From Deltaproteobacteria bacterium (GTDB taxonomy: Bacteria; CG2-30-53-67), in NCBI GenBank assembly GCA_013151235.1, contig JAADIO010000032.1:12923-76922 (forward strand): a DNA stretch of 64,000 bases. The letters run 5' to 3'. Below are positions 27,678-37,027 of this stretch, piece by piece (position 1 is the stretch's first letter; each line of letters begins with the position of its first letter). The position numbers and the translations under genes are program-made. The notes beneath the pieces are model-generated. The model saw nothing but the letters and a program-made list of their open reading frames with translations. It was not told the origin of the DNA and made no database searches.

Positions 27678-28118
27678 ATGCCGGAAGAGAAGAAGGAAAA
27701 AAGTTTTGTTTTTGTGGACAAGCGCAAGGTGACGGAACGTGAGGATTCGGAGCCGAAGGCCGGTACGAAACCGCCGACAGTGAGCGCCGAAGGATCAACG
27801 GACCCGCAGGCAGCCCCGGGACCCTCGGCGGAAACGCAAGAGGAGCGGGGCCGGGAAGAACCGCTCCCCGAGATTGATTTCAACTCCTTTATTCTTTCTC
27901 TTAGCAGTTCGGCCATGATGCACTTGGGACTGCTGGCCAACCCCGTGACGGAGAAGACGGAAGAGAATCTGCCCCTGGCCAAACAGACGATCGATATTAT
28001 TTCAATGCTCCGAAAAAAAACCGAGGGAAACCTGAGAGATGAAGAATCAAAATTTCTCGAAGCGATCCTCTATGACCTTCGCATGAACTTTGTGAAAATC
28101 AGTCGGCGGAAAGATTAA
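27678..28118 (+). CDS. DUF1844 protein
   Basis: A 146-residue protein. The first 70 residues are polar and rich in Glu, Lys and Pro, so probably disordered. The C-terminal domain (from IDFNSFILSLSSSAMMHLGL) is DUF1844, a short helical domain common in deltaproteobacteria and related phyla. The ATG at 27678 has a GGGAGGAG site; a GTG lies immediately upstream. The role is unknown. Confidence 0.9.
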   Translation: MPEEKKEKSFVFVDKRKVTEREDSEPKAGTKPPTVSAEGSTDPQAAPGPSAETQEERGREEPLPEIDFNSFILSLSSSAMMHLGLLANPVTEKTEENLPLAKQTIDIISMLRKKTEGNLRDEESKFLEAILYDLRMNFVKISRRKD

Positions 28119-28141
28119 CCGGGATAGAAGGGGAGACGGCT

Positions 28142-30412
28142 ATGAAGAAGTTCATTATCATTGCAGTCGGTCTGGTTGTTGTTGTCGTTGTCCTTCTGGC
28201 CGGACTGGCGGCGGTCTCGCCCCTTTTCCTGAACAAGTACAAAGAACCGATCCTGGCCCGGGTGGAAAAGACGATCGACCGGAAGGTTGAACTGGGCGAT
28301 ATCCGCCTGACCCTTTTCACGGGGATCGGGGTGCGTCTGTCCGATCTGATCGTGGGCAATGTCGAGGGGTTTCGGAGTGAACCGATGCTGACCATGAAGG
28401 GACTCGACCTGAAGGTCAAGCTCCTTCCCCTGCTTCGAAAGAAGGTTGAAGTGGAGCGGGTCGTTCTCCGGGAACCCAGAATCGTGATCGAAAAGAATGA
28501 AGACGGGGTGTTCAATTTCTCGGACCTTGTCGGCGGCGACCGGTCGGCCCCGCAGGAGTCGAAAGCCCCTCCCGCTTCCGGGACCGATTCCCCCTCGGTC
28601 CTGGGCGCTCTGCTGGTCTCCCGGATTCGTATCACCGGGGGACGCCTGGCATACTATGATGCAAAAATTCCCGTGTTGCAGGAGGGGGTGAAGATCGAAA
28701 ACCTGAACCTCAACCTGGAGAATGTCTCACTCGATCGTGCCGTCTCCTTTTCCCTTTCCTTTGGCATCAACCGCAAGAAGACCGATCTTCAGTTGAGCGG
28801 GACCGTCGGCCCGGTGGGGCGGAAGATCGATCTGAAGTCGATGCCCCTCTCCCTGCAGGTGGCCGTCCACGATTTTGACCTGACCCGGCTTATGCCCTAT
28901 CTGGGAGAGAATCCGACGGTGATGATTCGGAAGGGGACCGTGGAGATCACGGGGGACTTGGCCGGGGACCCGGAAACGGGGTTGAATATCAAAACTGAAA
29001 TGCGGCTCAACGCTTTGACTGTACAGGGTCCTGAAAAAGGGGAGACGCTGGTTCGGGATCTGAACATGCAGGTCCGCAAGGAGGTGTTGCTGGAACTGAG
29101 CAGAAATCGCGTGTTGGTGAAAAAGAACGAGATCAACGTCGGGTCTGCGACCCTCCGCTTTACCGGAGAGATCAACCACCTGAAAAGTAATCCGGAGCTG
29201 GCCCTGAAGATGGAGAGTGATGGGATCCCCCTGGCCGGGTGGGAGAAATTCTTTCCCGCCCTAAAGGGCGTCGGCCTCGACGGATTGCTTCGGACCGATG
29301 GGACGGTGTCGGGGCATCCGTCCGGAAAGATGCAGGTCGTGCTGAATTTTTCTTTTCCGAACCTGGTGGTTCGGCTCCCGAAGAAAGAACCGGCCGCGGT
29401 GCGGGAGGAAAAGGTGGGGACGCTTTTCTTGCCGGGGACGGCTGCGGCGGCGGAGAGGCCGGAGAAGGAGGCTCCGCAGGGACCGTCCTCTCCCTCTCCC
29501 CTTCCTGAGAACATCGACATCAAGGGGGTCGTGGAGGTTGCAAAAGGAAAGATCGACAACCTGACCTTCTCCCGGCTTCATGCCAATTACGGAAAGGTGG
29601 GCAATCGGATCTTCCTGAAGAATCTTTCCGTCCGTGGTTTCGGCGGGGAGGGGGAGATCAAGGGCGCGGCCGGGATCGACTTCGGAAAGAAGCCTCCGGC
29701 CTATCGGACGAACCTTCAGTGCAGTCGGGTTGACCTGTCGGTCCTCCAGGAAGTCTTTCCCGCGCGGAAGGAGAAGGTCGGAGGTCTCCTCAGTGCGGAT
29801 CTGAAGGTCGAAGGTGCAGGGTTCGGCATGAAGGAGATTGAAAAAAATCTCAGCGGCGGCGGGAGTTTCAAGATCGACCAGGGTGCCCTGCAGAATGTAA
29901 ATATCGAGGAACGGGTCATCAAGACGGTCGCAGAAAAACTCAATCTTCCCGTTGTTTCCGTGGCTCGGATGACTGGGGTGGAAATCACTCCGGGGAACCG
30001 GACACCTTTTGAGAAGTTGCAGGGGCTCTTCCGGATCGGCGGCGGTAAAATCGACATCCTCAATGCCATTCTCACCTCACGGGATCACGGGTTCTCCACG
30101 ACCGGGGTTGTGGGGCTCAACGGAAAGATGGATCTGGCGGCTCGTATGATCCTGCGCAAGGTGGGAAAGGCCTCGGGGCGGAAATTCACCTACTATCTCG
30201 TGGATGAACAGAACCGGAAATACATTCCCTTCAAGGTGACGGGGGATGTGGCGAGTCCGAAGGTTAAAGTCGATCTTGATGCCCTTATCCGGGGGCAGGC
30301 GAAGAGGGCGATCAGGAAGGAAGAAAAGAGATTGGAGGATCGCCTTGAAAAGAAACTCGGCCCCGGAGGAGGGAAGATATTAAAACCCCTGAAGAGGTTA
30401 TTCAATTTTTAA
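28142..30412 (+). CDS. AsmA-family protein
   Basis: A 756-residue protein with one N-terminal membrane helix (residues 3-26) and a long periplasmic part. The AsmA N-domain (VEKTIDRKVELGDIRL, then LRKKVEVERVVLREPRIVIE) and the AsmA C-domain (about residues 500-690) are visible, with a low-complexity Glu/Pro linker near 430-455. The C-terminal tail is basic and helical. AsmA-like proteins bridge the envelope and are linked to phospholipid transport and outer-membrane homeostasis. It follows DUF1844 closely. Confidence 0.9.
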   Translation: MKKFIIIAVGLVVVVVVLLAGLAAVSPLFLNKYKEPILARVEKTIDRKVELGDIRLTLFTGIGVRLSDLIVGNVEGFRSEPMLTMKGLDLKVKLLPLLRKKVEVERVVLREPRIVIEKNEDGVFNFSDLVGGDRSAPQESKAPPASGTDSPSVLGALLVSRIRITGGRLAYYDAKIPVLQEGVKIENLNLNLENVSLDRAVSFSLSFGINRKKTDLQLSGTVGPVGRKIDLKSMPLSLQVAVHDFDLTRLMPYLGENPTVMIRKGTVEITGDLAGDPETGLNIKTEMRLNALTVQGPEKGETLVRDLNMQVRKEVLLELSRNRVLVKKNEINVGSATLRFTGEINHLKSNPELALKMESDGIPLAGWEKFFPALKGVGLDGLLRTDGTVSGHPSGKMQVVLNFSFPNLVVRLPKKEPAAVREEKVGTLFLPGTAAAAERPEKEAPQGPSSPSPLPENIDIKGVVEVAKGKIDNLTFSRLHANYGKVGNRIFLKNLSVRGFGGEGEIKGAAGIDFGKKPPAYRTNLQCSRVDLSVLQEVFPARKEKVGGLLSADLKVEGAGFGMKEIEKNLSGGGSFKIDQGALQNVNIEERVIKTVAEKLNLPVVSVARMTGVEITPGNRTPFEKLQGLFRIGGGKIDILNAILTSRDHGFSTTGVVGLNGKMDLAARMILRKVGKASGRKFTYYLVDEQNRKYIPFKVTGDVASPKVKVDLDALIRGQAKRAIRKEEKRLEDRLEKKLGPGGGKILKPLKRLFNF

Positions 30413-30499
30413 AGCATGTTCTAAAAGATTCTGGGGGAAAAGGTGTTGCCGTAAGCCGCCGGGCATATCTCGTCATTCAACAATACTCGGAGTGTGAGC

Positions 30500-30895
30500 A
30501 TGTCGATCGAACTGAAGGTGGAAGAGGGTTATCGTTTTGCTGTGACCTGCCGGGAACACACGGTCATCATCGATCAGCCGGTAAAAGAGGGCGGCACGAA
30601 CCAGGGGATGGATCCGGTGGAGCATTTCATTACATCTCTCTCCGGTTGTGTCGGTTTTTATGCTGTAAACTTTATGAACCGGAAAAAGATCACAACCGGC
30701 GGGTTTCGGGTGACGGCGGACTGGGAGATGGCGAAGAATCCTTACCGGATCGGAAAAATCCGAATGACCCTCCATCTTCCTGCGGGCTTTCCCGCGGAGC
30801 AGCAGGAGGCGCTGCTGGCCGTCTGCCGAGGTTGTACACTCCATCATACATTAGAACAGGGGCCGGTTACGGAATATGCAATCCGTGAGGGGTGA
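30500..30895 (+). CDS. OsmC/Ohr-family protein
   Basis: A 131-residue OsmC-fold protein. The two family cysteines are present, in SLSGCVGFYA and near CRGCTLHHTLEQG. These form the peroxidatic and resolving pair in Ohr/OsmC thiol peroxidases, though many family members have unknown function. The ATG at 30500 has GGAG at 7 bases; a GTG lies 6 bp upstream. It probably protects against organic hydroperoxides. Confidence 0.88.
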   Translation: MSIELKVEEGYRFAVTCREHTVIIDQPVKEGGTNQGMDPVEHFITSLSGCVGFYAVNFMNRKKITTGGFRVTADWEMAKNPYRIGKIRMTLHLPAGFPAEQQEALLAVCRGCTLHHTLEQGPVTEYAIREG

Positions 30896-30935
30896 TGATT
30901 TCCCGATCATTCAGTTTTCCATGTGTTGCGGAAAC

Positions 30936-30964
30936 TTGAAGTTTGGCGGGTCGCCCTGTATACT
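30936..30964 (+). promoter_or_regulatory. Sigma-70 promoter of the kinase/regulator operon
   Basis: TTGAAG (30936-30941), a 17-bp spacer and TATACT (30959-30964). It lies inside the open frame that could extend upstream of the kinase, so the true start must be downstream, at 30971 or 30983. Confidence 0.6.
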
Positions 30965-30982
30965 CGGATTATGGGGTTGACA

Positions 30983-33475
30983 ATGCACCATCAGTCGGGC
31001 CGGCTTCTGGAGATCCTGGACAGTCTGAATATTCCGCTCCTTCTTCTGGATTCCTCCGGCAAAGTGAAGTCCCACAACGGTATGGTCGAGGAGATCTTCG
31101 GGTATTCCTCCGCCGATCTGATCGGTCTTCCCTCGAATAACCTGATTGCACGATTCATAGCGTCCGAAAGTCCGGTCGGCGTCTCCTCTTCGTCCCCCGA
31201 TCCTTTCCATGCAGATCTTTCTTCCCCCCTGCAACGGGAGGTGACCTGCCGGAGAAAAAACGGTGGGGAATTCCCCGCACAGGTGACTTTCATCCCCTGG
31301 GGGGACGGGACCTTCCGGTTGATGGCGGTTCAGGATGTCTCCGGTCAACGGCGTCTGGAACAGCGTGCCACCCAGCGGACCAAGGAACTGACTCTCTTTA
31401 ATACCTTCGCAGAGATCTTAAGCCGCGGTGGAAAACCCCGCGCGCTCCTGCAGGAGACCGTCGATATGCTTCCCGGGATCTTGGGGATTAAGGCCGCGAT
31501 GATTCACCTACAGGATCAAGAGACCGGGAATCTTGTCCCCGCGGCCCGGCAGGGATTTGACGCTTCCTTTCTGGCTTCGGTAGGGGAGGTGGAACCGGGA
31601 CAGGGGTTGTTCGGGAAGGTCCTGACCTCCGGGCTGCCTCTCCTCGTGGAGAAGGCCTCCGAGGATCCCCGAACGCTCAATTTTGATCTGCATCAGAGCG
31701 GTCTTCAAAGCTTTGCCTCCGTACCGGTTTCTTCAAAAGGCGCCGTCCGGGGGGTCCTGACCGTGGCGAGCCGGCGGGTCTCCTCTTTTACCGCCATGGA
31801 CATGCAACTTCTTGATGCCCTCGGGAGCCAGTTGGGGATCGCCATTGAGAATGCGGAACTGATTGCCCAGCTCAAAGAGAAGATGAACCAGATCGCCCTG
31901 ACCAATGAATTGAGCGGGACGATCAATTCCAGCCTGAGTATCGGCACGATCTTCCGGATGATGGTTTCGGAAATCCGGAAGTTGATTGAATACGACCGTG
32001 CCGGCCTCTTGCTCTACGATGAGAAGAAGGGGAACCTGTTGATCTTCGCCCTCGATACGGGGCTGAAGACGGAGATGACCCGGGGGGTTAAGGCACCCAT
32101 CGAGGGGACCTCGGCCGGTTGGGCCTTAAAGCATAACCGGCCATGGATCAATCGGGACCTGCTCTCGGAGATGCTCTTCCCGCTAGACGGAAAGCTGCGC
32201 GACGAGGGGATTCGCTCGACTATCAGCATTCCTTTGACCCAGGAGAAGAGGCTCGGCGTATTCAACCTCGATAGTCGGGAGGCGGCAAAGTATTCGGAAA
32301 CGGATCTGCAGATCCTTCTGCCGGTGGCGAAACAGATCTCCATCGCGCTGGAGAATGCCCTCCTCTTCGAGGAGATCTCGAGGGAAAAGAAGGAGTGGGA
32401 GAAGACCTTTGATGCATTTACGGACATGGTTTGGATCGACGATCATCGTCAGCGGATCCTTCGGGCGAATCAAGCCCTGCTCCAGGGGGCAGAGGTGACC
32501 ATGGCGGGGCTTTCGGACCTCCATTGCGCGAATCTGCTCGACCGGCTCGGCGTCGGTCCTTCCTGTCTGTGCTGCGAGACCGTAACCACGCAGCGCCAGA
32601 CCTTCCGGGAGGTTCATGGGCGAGAGGGAAAGATCTTCCATTTCTGGGCTTATCCTCTCCTCGACGATGAGGGACAGCTCTATGCCGTCCTTCACTATCT
32701 CAAGGATGTGACGGAACGCAAAAGGCTGGAACAGCAGCTTCTCCGGGCGGACAAGCTTGCTTCCCTGGTGACGCTGGTGGCGGGAATCGCTCATGAGATC
32801 AACAACCCGCTCGGGATTATCGCCGGTTATGCCGAGGCCCTCCTTGATCGTGCCGGAGATCCTGCTCTTCGGGGGATGGAAGCCTTTGAGGATTTTCCCG
32901 AGTATCTGGATACCATCCACAAGGAGATCTTTCGCTGCAAGGAGACCCTGGGAAGTCTCCTGGAGTTTGCCCGGCCCCACGGGAGAAAGTCCCGGGAACT
33001 CGATATCAATGAACTGCTCAAAGAAGTGATCCTCCTGGTGAATCACAAGGCCAAACGTCTTCACTGCCGGATTGAGCATCAGCTCAACCGGGAACTGCCG
33101 AAGATCTGTGCCGAACCGGGGAGTCTGCGACAACTCTTCATGAATATCATCATTAATTCCCTCTACCATACGCCGGAAGGGGGAAAGATCGAGATTACGA
33201 CGGAACTCAACCGGAACGATCCGAAAGAGATGATCCAGGTGGCGATTCGTGACACCGGTCCGGGGATCCGACACGAGGTGATCGACAAGATTTTTGATCC
33301 CTTCTTTACGACCAAACCGGTCGGGGAGGGGACCGGATTGGGGCTTTCCATCTGTCACAAAATTGCAGAGGAACACAACGGGGTGATCGATGTCGAAAGT
33401 GAGGTCGGCCGCGGCACGACCTTCTTTATCAAGCTGCCTGCGAAAGGGAACCATGGCCCGGATACTTGTCGTTGA
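30983..33475 (+). CDS. Multi-sensor histidine kinase (PAS-GAF-GAF-PAS-HisKA-HATPase)
   Basis: An 830-residue soluble kinase with no membrane helix. The order is a PAS domain (about 5-115), two GAF domains (about 130-285 and 305-460), a second PAS-like domain (about 475-590), HisKA with the phosphorylated His604 in GIAHEINNP, and the ATPase domain with N box ([13 protein letters not shown]), G1 (DTGPGI) and G2 (GTGLGLSI). The ATG at 30983 is chosen because a promoter covers earlier starts. It overlaps the response regulator gene by 23 bp and is its likely partner. The signal is unknown; one or both GAF domains may bind a small molecule. Confidence 0.9.
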   Translation: MHHQSGRLLEILDSLNIPLLLLDSSGKVKSHNGMVEEIFGYSSADLIGLPSNNLIARFIASESPVGVSSSSPDPFHADLSSPLQREVTCRRKNGGEFPAQVTFIPWGDGTFRLMAVQDVSGQRRLEQRATQRTKELTLFNTFAEILSRGGKPRALLQETVDMLPGILGIKAAMIHLQDQETGNLVPAARQGFDASFLASVGEVEPGQGLFGKVLTSGLPLLVEKASEDPRTLNFDLHQSGLQSFASVPVSSKGAVRGVLTVASRRVSSFTAMDMQLLDALGSQLGIAIENAELIAQLKEKMNQIALTNELSGTINSSLSIGTIFRMMVSEIRKLIEYDRAGLLLYDEKKGNLLIFALDTGLKTEMTRGVKAPIEGTSAGWALKHNRPWINRDLLSEMLFPLDGKLRDEGIRSTISIPLTQEKRLGVFNLDSREAAKYSETDLQILLPVAKQISIALENALLFEEISREKKEWEKTFDAFTDMVWIDDHRQRILRANQALLQGAEVTMAGLSDLHCANLLDRLGVGPSCLCCETVTTQRQTFREVHGREGKIFHFWAYPLLDDEGQLYAVLHYLKDVTERKRLEQQLLRADKLASLVTLVAGIAHEINNPLGIIAGYAEALLDRAGDPALRGMEAFEDFPEYLDTIHKEIFRCKETLGSLLEFARPHGRKSRELDINELLKEVILLVNHKAKRLHCRIEHQLNRELPKICAEPGSLRQLFMNIIINSLYHTPEGGKIEITTELNRNDPKEMIQVAIRDTGPGIRHEVIDKIFDPFFTTKPVGEGTGLGLSICHKIAEEHNGVIDVESEVGRGTTFFIKLPAKGNHGPDTCR

Positions 33476-34817
33476 CGACGAAGAACCCTTTCGTCGCCTG
33501 CTGAAAAAAGAACTGACCCGGAAAGGGTTTTCCGTTGAGGTGGCCCCGGAAGGGGAAACGGCGCTGAAACTTTTGAAGGAGAGTGTCTTTGATCTGCTTC
33601 TCCTCGATGTTCTGATGCCGGGACTGGACGGAATTTCCGTGATGAAACGGCTGCGTAAGGACCCGACGGCGCCGCCGGTGATCGTCTTGACGGGGAAGGC
33701 CACGATTGAAACGGCGGTCGAGGCGATGAAGAACGGCGCCTATGACTATCTGACGAAACCCTACAAGCTTGATGAGTTGGAAATCGTCATCAACCGAGCC
33801 TGTGAATTCGGGAATTTGAAACACAAAAGCCGGGTACTTGAGCAGGAGCTGGTTCGAAAAGAATCCAAGGTTGAATTTATCGGGGAAAGCCCGCAGTTCC
33901 AGGCGATTTTGACGCTGATTCGCAAGATCGCCCCCACCGACTCCACGGTTCTTATCCAGGGGGAAAGCGGCACCGGCAAGGAGTTGGTGGCGAATGCCAT
34001 CTGGCATCACAGCCGTCGGAATAATCTGCCTCTTATCGCCCTGAACTGTGCCACCCTTTCCGAAACCCTCATGGAATCGGAACTTTTCGGACATGAAAAA
34101 GGCGCCTTTACCACGGCTTACCGGACCAAGTACGGTATCGTAGAGGTTGCCGATAAGGGGACCCTCTTCCTGGATGAGGTGGCCGAGATGCCGATGGGAC
34201 TCCAGGCCAAGCTCCTCCGCTTTCTTGATCGGGGGGAGTTCCGTCGTGTGGGCGGAAACAAGACCTTGCAGGTCGATGTCCGGATGATTGCTGCGACCAA
34301 CAAGAATCTGGAGGAACGGGTTCGGCGGAAAACCTTTCGGGAAGATCTTTTCTATCGCCTCCATGTGATTAATATCAAGATTCCGCCGCTTCGCGAACGT
34401 CCGGAGGATATCCGGGACATTGCCCTTCATTTTGCCAAACAATATTCCCGCAAAATAGGAAAGTCGGTCTGGAAGATTGACGCCGATGCCCTGGGGATTC
34501 TCCGGCGTTATGCCTGGCCGGGAAATGTTCGGGAGCTGGAAAATGAAATCGAGCGGAGTGTGATCCTCTGTGAAGGCGAGGCGATCGGTGTCCACGACCT
34601 TTCGATCGCCGATCGGGTTGCAACGCCCACCTCCGGGACGCAGCCGATGCTGGAGGAGATCGAGAAGGAGTGTATCCTCAGGGTCCTCCGGGAGACCGGC
34701 GGCAACCAGACCCGGGCCAGCAAAATCCTCGGCATCAACCGTAAAACCCTCTACCTAAAACTTCGCAAATACGGTGCACTTACATCGCAGGATAGCGAGA
34801 TTCCCCCTGAGGTATAG
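33453..34817 (+). CDS. Sigma-54-dependent response regulator, NtrC type
   Basis: A 454-residue activator. The receiver domain (1-120) has acidic Asp8 and Asp9, the phosphate acceptor Asp52 and a conserved TKP Lys. The AAA+ domain (about 140-380) has Walker A GESGTGKE and Walker B LFLDEV. The sigma-54 contact loop reads GAFTTA rather than GAFTGA. The C-terminal Fis-type helix-turn-helix is GGNQTRASKILGINRKTLYLKL. Five candidate sigma-54 promoters lie in this window, so it may activate some of them. It resembles PrsR in layout, but its kinase lacks the membrane domain of PrsK. Confidence 0.93.
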   Translation: MARILVVDDEEPFRRLLKKELTRKGFSVEVAPEGETALKLLKESVFDLLLLDVLMPGLDGISVMKRLRKDPTAPPVIVLTGKATIETAVEAMKNGAYDYLTKPYKLDELEIVINRACEFGNLKHKSRVLEQELVRKESKVEFIGESPQFQAILTLIRKIAPTDSTVLIQGESGTGKELVANAIWHHSRRNNLPLIALNCATLSETLMESELFGHEKGAFTTAYRTKYGIVEVADKGTLFLDEVAEMPMGLQAKLLRFLDRGEFRRVGGNKTLQVDVRMIAATNKNLEERVRRKTFREDLFYRLHVINIKIPPLRERPEDIRDIALHFAKQYSRKIGKSVWKIDADALGILRRYAWPGNVRELENEIERSVILCEGEAIGVHDLSIADRVATPTSGTQPMLEEIEKECILRVLRETGGNQTRASKILGINRKTLYLKLRKYGALTSQDSEIPPEV

Positions 34818-34819
34818 TA

Positions 34820-34852
34820 CCCCGCATGGCGGGGTAATTTTCCCCGCCTTAG
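34820..34852 (+). terminator. Overlapping GC hairpins after the response regulator
   Basis: CCCCGC/GCGGGG (34820-34834) and GGCGGGG/CCCCGCC (34828-34848) share a strand, so only one can form. The downstream T-tract is weak (CTTAGATCTTC). It probably terminates the kinase/regulator operon. Confidence 0.5.
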
Positions 34853-34921
34853 ATCTTCTCCTCTTTGGGAAATTCAACATTAACTTTCTTAAATCAACAG
34901 GTTAAATGTTTGATGCTGTTA

Positions 34922-34937
34922 TGGCATGGGATTTGCT
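34922..34937 (+). promoter_or_regulatory. Candidate sigma-54 promoter of the methyltransferase operon
   Basis: TGGCAT-N5-TTGCT, with GG at 34923-34924 and GC at 34935-34936. The predicted start near 34948 lies only 3 bases before the ATG at 34951. Either the first gene is translated from a nearly leaderless mRNA, or the match is fortuitous and lies within coding sequence. Confidence 0.55.
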
Positions 34938-34950
34938 GTTCTATTACGGT

Positions 34951-35313
34951 ATGAACGATATCCTTTTATGCTCATCGGATCCGATCTTCATAAAGAATCT
35001 CTACGGGATTCTCCGGGAGGACGGTTACCGTGTCGATATTGCCGGCCATGCGTCTATGGCCGTCCGGATGGTTTTTGAAAAGAGTTTTGCAGCGGTGATC
35101 CTCGATTCCGATGCTGTCGGTATGTCTTCGGGGGAGGCTGCACGTATCATTTTGAGAGTCATCTCGGGGATCCCTGTAATTCTTGCAGGGGAAAGTCTGT
35201 TACCCGAGGGGGCGTTTTCGATCAGCAAACCTCTGGATCTGGAGGAGGTCCTGGAGGTTCTTCGAACCGTTCGTTTAATTCATTTTCCGGAAAGGAGTGT
35301 GAGCGGCCTATGA
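34951..35313 (+). CDS. Receiver-like single-domain protein
   Basis: A 120-residue protein with the receiver fold: a degenerate acidic pocket (CSSD, Asp10), a conserved Asp52 in VILDSD, and Lys in the SKP motif near residue 100. It has no output domain. The ATG at 34951 begins exactly at the receiver strand; an ATG at 34906 is possible but lies upstream of the promoter match. It overlaps the first methyltransferase gene by 4 bp, so it is part of that operon. It may be a phospho-acceptor or a sensor partner; the role is unknown. Confidence 0.75.
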   Translation: MNDILLCSSDPIFIKNLYGILREDGYRVDIAGHASMAVRMVFEKSFAAVILDSDAVGMSSGEAARIILRVISGIPVILAGESLLPEGAFSISKPLDLEEVLEVLRTVRLIHFPERSVSGL

Positions 35314-36341
35314 CACCACGAGAGATTATTTTGCAGGCCTTTGAAGGGGGGAAGCCCGAGCGGGTGCCGGTTTCTCTCTTCGGTGCCGGCATGTGGAGCA
35401 TCAAGAGTTTTGAAAGCAGTTTCGAGGAGTTGTCGACCGATGCAGCGAAGATGTCGGATATGTTGGTGACCCTGTCGGACAAACTGTTGTGTGATATTGT
35501 CTATGCCGGCTCCGGGTACAACAACTTTCACGCCGCTGCGTTCGGCGGGGAGATCAAGTTTCGTTCCATGGGAGCGCCGGATCTGAAGGAACATCTCGTT
35601 TCCTCCGTGGAGGACATTGAAAAATTTGATCTATCGGCGCTCGACAATGAAGCGACCCTCAATATCGTCAAGGATGCCCTGCATCGTACACGGGAACAGA
35701 TCGGTGACAAATATGTGGTGAGCATGACGGCCTGGGGACCCTTTACCCTCGGGGCACGTTTCGTCGGGGAAGAGACGATGATGAAGGCGACCTTCAAGAA
35801 TCCCGACCTGGTCCACCGGGTCACTGATTTTGCAACGGACCTTCTGATCCATCTTTATGAACCCCTGGTTGATGACGGGACGCTGGAAGTGATCAGTCTG
35901 GCCGATCCGACGGCCTCGGGGGACCTGATTTCCCGCAAGCAGTTTGAAAAGTTTGCCGTTCCCTACCTGAAAAAGTTTACCGACTGGGCCAGATCGAAGA
36001 AGGCGTATACCCTCCTGCACATTTGCGGGAATACGACGGACCGCCTGGATGTGATGCCCGGGACCGGGGCGAGCTGTATCAGCCTGGATCACAAAACCGA
36101 TATCGGGAAGGCCTATGAGGCACTCCACGGAAGGATCTGTTTTGCCGGCAATGTGGATCCTGTCGGTGTCATGCTTCAGGGCTCGGTCGACGATGTGGAG
36201 AGGGCCTGCCGGGAGGTGATCGAAAGGGCCGGCACGGAGGGGGGGTTCGTTCTCATGCCGGGATGCGATATTCCGCCGACCGTCCCTTATGAAAATATTC
36301 GGAAATTCATCCAGGTCGCGCGGGAGTGGAAATTGACATAA
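35310..36341 (+). CDS. MtaA/UroD-family methylcobamide methyltransferase (copy 1)
   Basis: A 343-residue TIM-barrel protein of the uroporphyrinogen decarboxylase superfamily, MtaA/MtbA branch. The zinc ligands of methylcobamide:coenzyme M methyltransferases are present: His237 and Cys239 in HICG, and Cys319 in MPGCD. True HemE lacks this set. The family moves a methyl group between a corrinoid protein and a thiol, classically coenzyme M. Coenzyme M biosynthesis genes lie 6 kb downstream in the same run. It overlaps the receiver gene by 4 bp. Confidence 0.88.
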   Translation: MTPREIILQAFEGGKPERVPVSLFGAGMWSIKSFESSFEELSTDAAKMSDMLVTLSDKLLCDIVYAGSGYNNFHAAAFGGEIKFRSMGAPDLKEHLVSSVEDIEKFDLSALDNEATLNIVKDALHRTREQIGDKYVVSMTAWGPFTLGARFVGEETMMKATFKNPDLVHRVTDFATDLLIHLYEPLVDDGTLEVISLADPTASGDLISRKQFEKFAVPYLKKFTDWARSKKAYTLLHICGNTTDRLDVMPGTGASCISLDHKTDIGKAYEALHGRICFAGNVDPVGVMLQGSVDDVERACREVIERAGTEGGFVLMPGCDIPPTVPYENIRKFIQVAREWKLT

Positions 36342-36494
36342 GGCGAAGAGGGGGTAGTAAGTCCGTGTTGTTCAGGTCCCATTGACCTTGTGAGAGAGGG
36401 GGTTGTGATGGGTACATTCTGGGAAAATCTCAAAAATATGTTTGTGCGGACTGTTCCTCCGGGAGCAGCCGGGCAATCGCAGAAAGGAGCTGCC

Positions 36495-36941
36495 ATGGCT
36501 GACGAAAAGAAGATGACGCTGGAAGAAGTAAATCAGTATATGCAGGAAAAGTGCGGGTTCGTGCCGAGGATGTTCAAGATTATCAATACCGTGACGCCGG
36601 AGCCCGGCCGAACCTTTGCCGATTTCTACGCGAGCATTTTCGGGGAGGGCGCACTTTCCAAGAGCGTCAAGGAATTGATGTTCATGTCCGGTGGTGTCGC
36701 CTACTGTTCGCCTCGCTGCATCATTCATGTCGTACCGGCGATCAATGCCGGTGCAACGTCGGAACAGGTCTTCGAGGCGGCGTCCGTCGGGATGATCCTG
36801 GCCGGTTTTGTCCCGAACGGTCCGGGAATTCCCTATGCCTTTGAATATGCCTTGAAGTGCATTGACATCGACACGAAGTTCCGGAAGGGCGAGGAGTGGG
36901 AATACCTGCCGCCCCCGAAATTTGATCACGGGATTTACTGA
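36495..36941 (+). CDS. Carboxymuconolactone decarboxylase-family (AhpD-like) protein
   Basis: A 148-residue all-helical protein of the CMD/AhpD superfamily. The redox motif is CSPRCIIH, a CX3CX2H variant of the AhpD CX2CX3H. The ATG at 36495 is chosen for its AAAGGAG site; another in-frame ATG at 36408 with a GAGGGGG element would add 29 residues, and both are plausible. It sits between two methyltransferase genes. It could act as a thiol-disulfide or reductant partner to the methyl system; that is inference. Confidence 0.75.
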   Translation: MADEKKMTLEEVNQYMQEKCGFVPRMFKIINTVTPEPGRTFADFYASIFGEGALSKSVKELMFMSGGVAYCSPRCIIHVVPAINAGATSEQVFEAASVGMILAGFVPNGPGIPYAFEYALKCIDIDTKFRKGEEWEYLPPPKFDHGIY

Positions 36942-36950
36942 GCGCTTCAG

Positions 36951-36994
36951 CCGCGGGAGGGGGGAATCCCCCCTCTTTTGCCCCCCTCCTGCGG
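36951..36994 (+). promoter_or_regulatory. Mutually exclusive hairpins between operon genes
   Basis: An inner hairpin GAGGGGGG/CCCCCCTC (36957-36975) followed by TTTT competes with an outer 14-bp pairing (36951-36964 with 36981-36994, one G-U). The shared G-run means only one forms. The arrangement looks like an attenuator or a differential-expression element before the MtrH-like gene. Confidence 0.45.
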
Positions 36995-37027
36995 ATTTTA
37001 CCCATTTTTAATTTAAGGATGATACAT

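Noticed and set aside
28646-28662. TGGCAT...ATGC match inside the AsmA gene
   Set aside because: GG and GC are 13 bp apart, not 12, and the site is inside coding sequence.
32183-33703. 506-codon open frame antisense to the histidine kinase
   Set aside because: It is the complement of conserved kinase motifs and has no independent support.
35310-36341. Uroporphyrinogen decarboxylase HemE
   Set aside because: The zinc-ligand pattern and the corrinoid context fit MtaA-type methyltransferases, and no haem gene is near.
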